From contig WTGR01000055.1 of the NCBI GenBank assembly GCA_011523485.1, positions 1 through 5,910 on the forward strand: 5,910 bases of DNA. Direction: 5' to 3'. Position 1 is the first letter of the stretch. Every line of letters begins with the position of its first letter. Shown here piece by piece: positions 1-5,910 of the stretch. The position numbers were made by a program, and so were the translations under genes. The notes below the pieces were generated by a model. That model was given only the letters and a program-made list of their open reading frames with translations, did no database searches and was not told the DNA's origin. The stretch comes from Acidobacteriota bacterium. GTDB lineage: Bacteria > Acidobacteriota > Vicinamibacteria > Vicinamibacterales > UBA8438.

Positions 1-293
1 TCTGGGACGACTGGTACCCCAATCTGCACGACGCGATCGCGTGGCCGCGCGTGCGGACGCAGCACCTGCACGGGTCTTTCTGGCCGCATGCCGCCGGCTT
101 CAACCGGATGGATCTCGAATCGCGTATCTCGTCCGAGGTGGCGAACGAGTTGCGGCGCCGCGGGCATCACGTGAACGAGGTCCGGCCGTTCGGCATGTCC
201 GGCTGCGCAACCGCGGTGCTCATCGATCCGGCGACCGGCAACCGGATGGCCGCCGGCGACCCGCGGCGCGACTGCTACGCGTTGGCGTACTGA
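1..293 (+). CDS. ggt: Gamma-glutamyltransferase family protein, C-terminal end (partial, 5' end outside window)
   Basis: The reading frame is open from base 3 and ends at TGA 291-293, giving the last 96 residues. These look like the end of the small subunit of gamma-glutamyltranspeptidases. They contain an N-L-H-D-A-I stretch followed by P-R, where the family has its conserved 'A(I)xxPR' segment. Next is an R-G-H-x-V strand about 40 residues from the end, then 'AVLIDPATG' and the terminal 'AAGDPRRD' block, matching the family's G-x-D-P-R ending. Family members are Ntn-hydrolases that self-cleave and transfer or hydrolyse gamma-glutamyl groups, typically of glutathione; some relatives are acylases, so the substrate is open. 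The catalytic Thr and the oxyanion glycines lie upstream of the window. The GTG at 51 is only an internal valine codon, because the frame continues upstream of it with family-like sequence. Confidence 0.82.
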   Translation, partial: WDDWYPNLHDAIAWPRVRTQHLHGSFWPHAAGFNRMDLESRISSEVANELRRRGHHVNEVRPFGMSGCATAVLIDPATGNRMAAGDPRRDCYALAY

Positions 294-416
294 CGGACGG
301 AGGAGCCGCACGACAACCATGCCCGTGTCGGGAGTCATCCACCGCGGCGCAGCCAATCTTCCGCCTCGGCGAGCGTCGCATCGGAAACGCAGCTTGGATT
401 GCCTTGCCGGGGCGCG

Positions 417-1688
417 ATGATGCCGGCCGACCTGCGGTCGACGGTGCAATCGCTGGTTGCCGGCGCCGTGGCGTTGCCGGAGTACTGGCGCAGCGGGGTC
501 GTCTACAACCCGCTGTCCGCCCGGGCGATCCAGGATCCGTATCCCATCTACGCGCGGCTGCGTGCCCGCTCCCCGGTGCACCGCAGCCGGCTGCTGGAAG
601 CCTGGGTGTTCACCCGCTACGCCGACGTGGAGGCCATCCTTCGCGACTACAAGCGGTTCTCGAACATGCCCAGCAACCGCAGGGTGTCGAAGCGTCGGCA
701 AGACTTCGCGCCGCCGCGGGCGGACTGGACCATGCTGTTCTTCGACCCGCCGGAACATACCCGCCTGCGTGCGCTGGTCAACCAGGCGTTCACGCCGCGG
801 GCGGTGGCTGCCCTGGAACCCCATATCCGGACGATCATGGGGGAGTTGCTCGACGACGTGGAGGACCCGGCGGGATTCGACCTGATGACCGCGGTGGCCA
901 ATCCCCTGCCGGTGATCGTGATCGCCGAGATGCTGGGCGTGCCGCCGGAAGACCGGGACCGCTTCAAGCGGTGGTCGGATGCGCGCGCGCGACTGCTCGA
1001 ACCGACGATCACCGCCCACGAAAGAGAGCGGGCCGCGGCCGCCGGCGAGTCGCTGGACGCCTACTTCATGCCCATCATCCAGGCCCGGCGCCGCGAGCCC
1101 AGAGACGACATCGTCAGCGCCCTTGCCCAGGCGGAGGAGAAGGGAGACTCCCTTACCGAGCGCGAGATGTTGCTGATGCTGCGTCTGCTACTGATTGCCG
1201 GCAACGAGACCACCACGAACCTGATCGGCAACGGGATGCTCGCGCTGCTGAAGCATCCGGAGCAACTTGAACTCCTGCGGGAAGACCCGAGCCGGATACC
1301 CGCGGCGGTGGAGGAGTTGCTGCGTTTCGACACACCGGTGCAGCTCGATGTCCGCGGCGTGCTGGAGGACTGCGACATACACGGCGCCAAGCTGCGGCGC
1401 GGCGACGGCGCCGTCCTAGCCATAGGGGCCGCCAACCGCGACCCGGAGGTGTTCGACGATCCGGAGCGGCTCGACGTCGAGCGCGCCAAGGGCAGCAACC
1501 TCTCGTTCGGCCGCGGCGTCCACCACTGCATCGGCGCACCCCTGGCCCGCCTGGAAGGACGCATCGCCCTGGAGATGCTCCTGGAGCGCTACTCGTCGCT
1601 GCGGCTGCTCACGGACCGGCCCAGATTTCGCCGAGGCATCGTGCTGCGCGGCCTGGAGTCGCTGCCCATCAGCACCGTCTCCGCGTGA
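417..1688 (+). CDS. Cytochrome P450 (soluble bacterial type)
   Basis: A complete 423-residue haem monooxygenase, of normal length for a soluble bacterial P450. Visible signatures are: the C-helix region DPPEHTRLR (residues 110-118); the I-helix oxygen-activation motif A-G-N-E-T-T-T (261-267) with the Glu264/Thr265 pair; the K-helix E-L-L-R (Glu300, Arg303); and the haem loop F-G-R-G-V-H-H-C-I-G with axial ligand Cys371. There is no N-terminal membrane anchor, so it should be cytosolic and depend on a separate ferredoxin and reductase (class I); neither is encoded here. The substrate cannot be read from sequence. ATG 417 is preferred: GGGG at 409-412 gives a weak ribosome site, and a second ATG follows directly at 420. 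TTG 399 in the same frame is possible but adds only six atypical residues. It lies 123 bases after the gamma-glutamyltransferase gene on the same strand; no promoter is obvious in the gap. Confidence 0.95.
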   Translation: MMPADLRSTVQSLVAGAVALPEYWRSGVVYNPLSARAIQDPYPIYARLRARSPVHRSRLLEAWVFTRYADVEAILRDYKRFSNMPSNRRVSKRRQDFAPPRADWTMLFFDPPEHTRLRALVNQAFTPRAVAALEPHIRTIMGELLDDVEDPAGFDLMTAVANPLPVIVIAEMLGVPPEDRDRFKRWSDARARLLEPTITAHERERAAAAGESLDAYFMPIIQARRREPRDDIVSALAQAEEKGDSLTEREMLLMLRLLLIAGNETTTNLIGNGMLALLKHPEQLELLREDPSRIPAAVEELLRFDTPVQLDVRGVLEDCDIHGAKLRRGDGAVLAIGAANRDPEVFDDPERLDVERAKGSNLSFGRGVHHCIGAPLARLEGRIALEMLLERYSSLRLLTDRPRFRRGIVLRGLESLPISTVSA

Positions 1689-1705
1689 GTCGGCTGAGGA
1701 GAGTG

Positions 1706-1754
1706 GTAGGCGGCACCGACAGGCACCGACCAATGCCTGGGCTCCGCCGCCTAC
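1706..1754. terminator. Nested inverted repeat between convergent genes, candidate bidirectional terminator
   Basis: GTAGGCGGC (1706-1714) is perfectly complementary to GCCGCCTAC (1746-1754). Inside it, CAGGCA (1720-1725) pairs with TGCCTG (1734-1739) around an 8-base loop. The two stems are separated by a 5/6-base internal loop. The structure lies 18 bases after the P450 stop and covers the stop codon of the leftward nuclease gene, which is where a shared terminator would be expected. No T-run follows on either strand, so intrinsic termination would be weak or need Rho. The repeat is certain; its function is inferred from position. Confidence 0.45.
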
Positions 1755-2461
1755 GTCAGCCACAAATGCCAGACCGAAATCGGACCGGGGCTGTTTGGCG
1801 GTCGCTGGCTGCCATACACGAAGTCCCGGCCATGCTGCGTATAGGCCAAGTCGGAAGGGTCGGACTCGACAGGAACGGGGAGCGCCTCCACCAGGTAACG
1901 ATCAGGGTGCAGTCCCATGGCTTTCGACAGATAGTCCTTGAGCGTCGTAGCGATCGACGAGCCATCCCGCACGTAGCCGATCATGAACGCTTCGCGGTTG
2001 CCCCACGCGTACTCGCCTTCCACGAAGCGGCGAATCCCGTTCTCACAATACCGCCTTGTCGTCTTCGACGCCGTGGCGTCGAGAATTTTCGCTTCCGCGA
2101 CCAACGGAAAGCGCTGCTCGGCTGCTGACAGAACAATTGAGAGGTCTGGACGGTTTTCGAGGCGGGACCCGTCGAAACTGATGCTTTCCGCTCCCCTCCC
2201 GACCGAAAGGACAAGCTGCCCCCATAGAGGGTCCTCGTGGATCATCCTGTTCAGCCGCGCCTGCATCAACGTCGTCACCTCCGGCTCTTCGCCCGTGGCC
2301 ACCGTATGCGGGTAGTCTACGCGCACGTCGTCGAACGCCCGCTGCAGACGTTCCGCCAGTATTTCGAGATGAACGTGCGCGATCGCCGCCAGCGGAAGCC
2401 GAAGGCCACGGGTCAGCTCCGCGACTTGGTCGTATCGAGGTCGAGTTGCCGAACCTGTCAT
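1751..2461 (-). CDS. Putative PD-(D/E)xK-type restriction endonuclease
   Basis: A 236-residue protein, soluble by appearance, with no signal peptide or membrane segment. The central region carries a PD-(D/E)xK nuclease signature: R-P-D-L (Asp106) on one strand, then a hydrophobic strand ending in V-A-E-A-K (Glu123, Lys125), 17 residues on. A helix beginning around C-E-N-G-I-R-R-F (residues 139-146) and a following strand 'AFMIGYVRDG' fit the rest of the fold. The first 75 residues are mostly helical in character and could contribute a further acidic ligand. The start is ATG 2461 because it overlaps the methyltransferase stop as ATGA, and the residues read further upstream in this frame lie inside the methyltransferase gene. 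An AAAGGT 11 bases upstream may serve as ribosome site. Coupling to a DNA methyltransferase suggests the cleaving partner of a restriction-modification pair. I do not recognise the exact family; a non-cutting accessory protein remains possible. Confidence 0.72.
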   Translation of the reverse strand: MTGSATRPRYDQVAELTRGLRLPLAAIAHVHLEILAERLQRAFDDVRVDYPHTVATGEEPEVTTLMQARLNRMIHEDPLWGQLVLSVGRGAESISFDGSRLENRPDLSIVLSAAEQRFPLVAEAKILDATASKTTRRYCENGIRRFVEGEYAWGNREAFMIGYVRDGSSIATTLKDYLSKAMGLHPDRYLVEALPVPVESDPSDLAYTQHGRDFVYGSQRPPNSPGPISVWHLWLT

Positions 2462-2478
2462 GCGGTGGCATGACCTTT
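2458..2478 (-). promoter_or_regulatory. ATGA stop/start overlap with ribosome-site-like AAAGGT: translational coupling junction
   Basis: On the minus strand the methyltransferase stop (TGA, 2460-2458) and the nuclease start (ATG, 2461-2459) share bases in an ATGA overlap. AAAGGT (minus strand, 2478-2473) lies 11 bases before the ATG, inside the end of the methyltransferase gene. This arrangement usually makes translation of the second gene depend on the first, which would suit a modification enzyme made before its nuclease. It also fixes the nuclease start. Confidence 0.6.
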
Positions 2479-5472
2479 CAGCGCCCCAACGTGGGACCAT
2501 GCTATCCGCTGTGCAAGGAGCCGCGCCTGGGTCTCGCTCCAATAGCGCCTCTGCGCAAGCCGCGCAATCAGAAGGCCGTCCGATCCGTTATCGACGAGGA
2601 TCTCGGATGCCGCCGCCTCGTCGGCGGCGCTAAGCAGCCCTACCCATTCCCTAGCCGGAACCGTCCCAGTCGGTTCGCGGCGCACTGCCCGTACAGAGAG
2701 CGCTTGCCATGGCGACATGGCCAGCGGTGGAATCTCGTCCACGGCCAGCGTCGACCCGAACCGATGGCACCATGGCAGCAGTTCATCTCGAAGGACCGCA
2801 CGGAACCGTTCCCGCTCGGCTGAACTCGGTAGCGCTTGTGCGTTCCGCTTGTTTTCGGCGAACGGCAGGCTGAACTCCAACGTATCGAGAATGACCTGCA
2901 GGTCGCGTTTTCCCAATCCGTACAGGTCGTTGACCCACGCGTCCACCTCTTCCCAGGTCACTGCTCCCGATTGCAGGCCGTCGATTAGCATCGCGACTTC
3001 ACGGCGCCGGGAAGCCCCGAGCTTGTCGAAGGCAGGGAGCGGAATGTGGTCCAGCGTTGCCTTCTCGATGGCTTCTCGTTCGAAGCCGAATTCGCCGCTT
3101 GTCACCAGTGCGAACCAAACCAGGAATGTGCTTCCAAGAACGAGTGCAAGATACCGAACGAATAGCGCTGCATCCGGATGCGCCCCGGGACTATATCCGT
3201 AGAACGTTTGGTTGAAGATGGCTCCTTCGTCGGATACCACTACGCCTATTCGACCTGTAGCGGCCGGTGGCGACTTGTGAACAATGACCTGGGGCCCAAC
3301 GAACAGGTCGCGAGATCGCGGATCGTGGATTCGCTCACGCGAGAAGAGGTCGAGATTCGAGGTGTCAACGATGATTCCGGTGAACGATTCCGCCGTAATC
3401 TCGGGCAGGCCGTGCAGATAGCTCGCATCCACGCCACGCCGGCCGTCTCCCCGCCGACGGACCCGGCTGCTCGGCCTGAGCGTTTGGTAGCCGTTCCCAC
3501 TCCCCCGCAAGCGACTTCGGTCCGCAACACCAATCTTCTCCCTCCAGAAGTCGTACAATGTGGGATGCTCGTCGGCGCGAATCCGTTGGAGGATTCCGAA
3601 GTCCGCCTTCGATCCCCGGAACAGGATCTTCAAGATCTCGGGCGTGTCCACTAGTTGCCGGGACGGCACGACGTCCGCATTCACCGCGTCGATACGCAAA
3701 CCTCCGGCGCTGTTGAGCGAGTCCTCGACCCGCGGACTGATGAACCGAAAACCGGCCTCGACGCCGGGGGTTCGGTTCGTCGCGAACAGAATGCAGAAAG
3801 GCGCCGAGATTCCGGGCCACACCTTCGTCTGCCTCAGTTCCACGCCATTGACGACCGATGTGACGTTCAGCGCCTCGAACAGAGCCTGGCGCGCGATCGG
3901 CATCCCGTCGCCCTGCTGAAAGAGCAGGCGCGCGTGCAGCGCGAACGCGATCTGGCCGTCCGGCTTCGCCCATTCCATCGCCCTCCACACGAAGGGGAGA
4001 TCGAGCACTTCGTTCGGCAAAGGAGGCTCCGCATTTGCGATTCTCCTGTCTGCCGCGATGCGGGCGACCGTTTCACAGACGCGGTTCCACTCCGGCAACT
4101 TCGTCCCGCTTGGCCAGGGGGGATTCCCGATCACGAGGTCGTATCGCCCCTGGTGCTCTTCCCCGACGCGGGATCCCAGGCTACCCAGCGCCGACCCTTC
4201 CTCTTCGTCGTCGCCCTTGACTTGGTGCAGCACCGTCCCACGGAGTCTTTCGAAACGCAGCTTGTCGACGGGTCTCGGGTTCGGGTCGAGCTCGATGGAC
4301 AGGAGATACAGGCCGAGCGCTGCGAACCGGAGTGCGGCTTCGTTGATGTCGAAGCCGACCATCTGCTCGTAGAGGATCCGCCTGAGCACGCGGGTATCCG
4401 GCCGCCTTCCATCGGCTCGCCAGCGTTCCGCGACCAGCTCCCGGAAGGCCGTCAGCAAGAAGATGCCTCCGCCGACGGCCGGATCGAGAACCCTGACCGA
4501 CCCGCCGGTATCCCGTCGTTCGAGCGCGCGGAACGAGGCTCGGACCATCAGGTCAGCGATCGGTCGAGGGGTGAAGTAGCCGCCTTCGCGCTTCTGCTTG
4601 GTCGGCGCGTGCTCCCTCAGGTAGAGCTCGTACGCCTGACTCAGGACACCGACGGGGATGTGCGCGAAGTCCAGGTTGCCCCACTTCTCCTCCCAGCCGA
4701 GAAACAACTGGCCGTCCGGCGCGCGTCTGAGCACGTCTCCCAGGACGCCGTAAACCCCTGCCGGCAGAACGTCGAATATGCCCGCAGGCAGGGGCAGCAG
4801 GTCGCCGTTGAACGTCGCGTCGAGCCACTCGGATGTCTCTTCCGCCATCTCGCGCCTGTCGAAAAGGCTCGCCGCCGTCTCCGGTTCCGACATGCCCTCC
4901 GGCAGCAGACTCCGATCCGCCAGGAATCGCGTGAAGAGTGCGCGGCCGACAAGGGAGATGGCGTCCTCGTGGGAGACCTTGAACTCGTCGATGAGCCTGG
5001 TCGTCGAGCCGCTCAGCAGGTTCAGGACGACATTGGAAATCCAGCCTCGGTTCGTGATTGCGGCCTGGGGCCGTACGTTACCCAGCCGCGCGAACGTAGA
5101 CCTGGTATCTCCCCAGTCTTCCGAGCCAATCCGAGCCCGCCGCAAGGACTTCCTGTCGAGGGCGATGCGATAGACACGTAGATGGCCCGGCGCGACCACG
5201 CCAAGATAGGGCGCGTCCCCGCGCATCGCGAGCAGACGTCGTATCAGTTGCAGCTGATCCTCGTCCTCCACCGAATCCGCATCGACCAAGAACACCAGTG
5301 GCGCGCCCTGCCATTCGTACACGGCCTCCACGATGCCCAGGGTGGCGTTACGGTCGCGGCGCGCCGTCAGCAATGTCGCATAAGGAAGAAGCTCCGGGCA
5401 CTCGTCGTCAAGCGCGCGCAACGCCGACGGATCAGCCCCGAACTCAGCGACCGAAGCGCGTATGTCAGCCAT
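2458..5472 (-). CDS. N6-adenine DNA methyltransferase, Eco57I/type IIG-like
   Basis: A 1004-residue DNA methyltransferase expected to transfer a methyl group from S-adenosylmethionine to adenine N6. Domains in order: an N-terminal alpha/beta domain (about 30-110); a helical linker (about 140-290) with 'VGRALFTRFLADR', typical of these enzymes; G-G-Y-F-T-P (297-302); AdoMet motif I DPAVGGG (330-336); G-F-D-I-N (373-377); catalytic motif IV N-P-P-W (450-453). Residues about 640-815 ('GNGYQ', 'FVGPQVIVHKS', 'FNQTFYGY') resemble the target-recognition region of type IIG enzymes. The C-terminal part contains 'DLYGLGKRDLQVI', seen after the recognition domain in this class. The N-terminal domain lacks a visible E-x-K nuclease motif. 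ATG 5472 is chosen because it overlaps the upstream ORF's stop by 8 bases and family-like sequence begins there; the 92 residues read further upstream turn Cys-, Arg- and Thr-rich. It overlaps the downstream nuclease gene by 4 bases, indicating one operon. Confidence 0.9.
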   Translation of the reverse strand: MADIRASVAEFGADPSALRALDDECPELLPYATLLTARRDRNATLGIVEAVYEWQGAPLVFLVDADSVEDEDQLQLIRRLLAMRGDAPYLGVVAPGHLRVYRIALDRKSLRRARIGSEDWGDTRSTFARLGNVRPQAAITNRGWISNVVLNLLSGSTTRLIDEFKVSHEDAISLVGRALFTRFLADRSLLPEGMSEPETAASLFDRREMAEETSEWLDATFNGDLLPLPAGIFDVLPAGVYGVLGDVLRRAPDGQLFLGWEEKWGNLDFAHIPVGVLSQAYELYLREHAPTKQKREGGYFTPRPIADLMVRASFRALERRDTGGSVRVLDPAVGGGIFLLTAFRELVAERWRADGRRPDTRVLRRILYEQMVGFDINEAALRFAALGLYLLSIELDPNPRPVDKLRFERLRGTVLHQVKGDDEEEGSALGSLGSRVGEEHQGRYDLVIGNPPWPSGTKLPEWNRVCETVARIAADRRIANAEPPLPNEVLDLPFVWRAMEWAKPDGQIAFALHARLLFQQGDGMPIARQALFEALNVTSVVNGVELRQTKVWPGISAPFCILFATNRTPGVEAGFRFISPRVEDSLNSAGGLRIDAVNADVVPSRQLVDTPEILKILFRGSKADFGILQRIRADEHPTLYDFWREKIGVADRSRLRGSGNGYQTLRPSSRVRRRGDGRRGVDASYLHGLPEITAESFTGIIVDTSNLDLFSRERIHDPRSRDLFVGPQVIVHKSPPAATGRIGVVVSDEGAIFNQTFYGYSPGAHPDAALFVRYLALVLGSTFLVWFALVTSGEFGFEREAIEKATLDHIPLPAFDKLGASRRREVAMLIDGLQSGAVTWEEVDAWVNDLYGLGKRDLQVILDTLEFSLPFAENKRNAQALPSSAERERFRAVLRDELLPWCHRFGSTLAVDEIPPLAMSPWQALSVRAVRREPTGTVPAREWVGLLSAADEAAASEILVDNGSDGLLIARLAQRRYWSETQARLLAQRIAWSHVGALKGHATA

Positions 5473-5910
5473 CGGCTTCGTTCTGCAGCCCGCACCGCGC
5501 GGCGGCCACGTCGACGTACGCGATTCCCACCTGTTCGTGCTGATCGTGGACCCGTACCGGAGACAGTGATCTGCGCCGGTGTTGGCAGACGATCCGCGTT
5601 TCCGAGGTCCACCGAGCGTCCCGCCGTTCCTGCACGTCGTTGCAGTGCCGCAGAGTTCTCCCAGGACTTGAACCAGTCGCTGGTACTTGGCTCCGGTGCA
5701 GTAGCCGCGCTCCTGGAACCGGGCGATGCATACACTCAGTTTCGCCAATGTGTGTGACAGCCGAGGTCACTCGCGATGCCGCCTGCGTGGAACCCAGGGC
5801 ACTACCAGTAATCTCGGTCGGTAGCGGCATGCCGTGCAGTTCTGCTGGTGCAACACAGAAATCGGCGTCGGTCGTGTACTCGGCGGTAGCGAAGTCGGCA
5901 TCGCCGGTGT
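5465..5910 (-). CDS. Unidentified ORF upstream of the methyltransferase (partial, possibly frame-disrupted)
   Basis: A minus-strand frame is open from the right edge (first full codon 5908-5906) to TGA 5467-5465, 147 codons. Its stop overlaps the methyltransferase start by 8 bases, as expected for the preceding gene of an operon. The last 30 codons, including 'VGIAYVDVAAARCGLQ', have convincing codon usage. The middle does not: between about 5750 and 5640 this frame has weak third-position G+C, whereas the frame one base later reads 'LAKLSVCIARFQERGY' and 'YQRLVQVLGELC' with good codon usage. The gene may therefore carry two compensating indels, be a decaying pseudogene, or contain sequencing errors. 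An alternative is that a short gene starts near TTG 5748 and is broken later. I recognise no family. A start at ATG 5830 within the window is possible but not favoured, since the frame stays open upstream. Confidence 0.35.
   Translation of the reverse strand, partial: TGDADFATAEYTTDADFCVAPAELHGMPLPTEITGSALGSTQAASRVTSAVTHIGETECMHRPVPGARLLHRSQVPATGSSPGRTLRHCNDVQERRDARWTSETRIVCQHRRRSLSPVRVHDQHEQVGIAYVDVAAARCGLQNEADG

Noticed and set aside
41..1270. 409-codon + strand ORF overlapping the gamma-glutamyltransferase end and most of the P450
   Set aside because: It overlaps two genes with clear family motifs in another frame, and its product is Arg-, Ala-, Gly- and Pro-rich, as expected for an out-of-frame reading of GC-rich DNA.
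2462..2542. N-terminal extension of the nuclease-like protein upstream of ATG 2461
   Set aside because: It would lie entirely inside the methyltransferase gene in another frame, and ATG 2461 forms a typical ATGA overlap.
3655..5181. 508-codon + strand ORF antisense to the methyltransferase
   Set aside because: It lies wholly within the methyltransferase gene on the opposite strand. Long antisense frames are common in GC-rich genes, and the Arg-rich product shows no recognisable motif.
5473..5748. N-terminal extension of the methyltransferase up to TTG 5748
   Set aside because: The 92 extra residues become Cys-, Arg- and Thr-rich from about residue 38, and the overlap of ATG 5472 with the upstream stop fits an operon start. 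The first part of the extension may belong to the upstream gene instead.
1751..5910. Assignment of the leftward block to BREX, DISARM or a type I system
   Set aside because: No HsdR or SNF2 helicase, PglZ, BrxC, DrmA, DrmB or HsdS-type gene is visible in the window. The methyltransferase alone does not define any of these; genes beyond base 5910 could change this.
1..5910. CRISPR arrays, tRNA or rRNA genes, insertion sequences
   Set aside because: I saw no regularly spaced repeats, no tRNA-like cloverleaf with a conserved T-arm, no rRNA sequence, and no transposase motifs or long terminal inverted repeats.

Overview
This is a high-GC window, roughly two-thirds G+C judged by eye, with strong preference for G or C at third codon positions. 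It looks like a chromosomal segment of a GC-rich bacterium. Nothing in it fixes the phylum: there are no rRNA, tRNA or ribosomal protein genes, and no phage or IS genes.

Left third (1 to about 1690, + strand). The C-terminal 96 residues of a gamma-glutamyltransferase-family protein enter from the left edge. After a 123-base gap comes a complete soluble bacterial cytochrome P450 with all the catalytic signatures. No ferredoxin or reductase partner is present, so the P450's electron donor must lie elsewhere. The two genes point the same way, but their products have no obvious shared pathway.

Junction (about 1690-1755). The P450 ends facing a leftward block. Between the converging ends is a nested inverted repeat (9-bp outer stem, 6-bp inner stem), a candidate two-way terminator that marks the edge of the leftward block.

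Right two-thirds (1751 to 5910, - strand). This is a tightly packed restriction-modification-like operon read right to left. First comes an unidentified ORF that runs off the right edge and overlaps the next start by 8 bases. Next is a 1004-residue N6-adenine DNA methyltransferase of the Eco57I/type IIG kind, with NPPW and DPAVGGG motifs. It overlaps by 4 bases (ATGA) a 236-residue protein with a PD...ExK endonuclease signature. The methyltransferase has target-recognition-like and C-terminal regions. Its N-terminal domain resembles the nuclease fold of type IIG enzymes but lacks the E-x-K residues, so cleavage may have moved to the small downstream protein. The likely joint job is methylation of host DNA and cutting of unmethylated invading DNA. 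The upstream ORF shows coding character that moves between two reading frames, so it may be a damaged gene or contain sequence errors.
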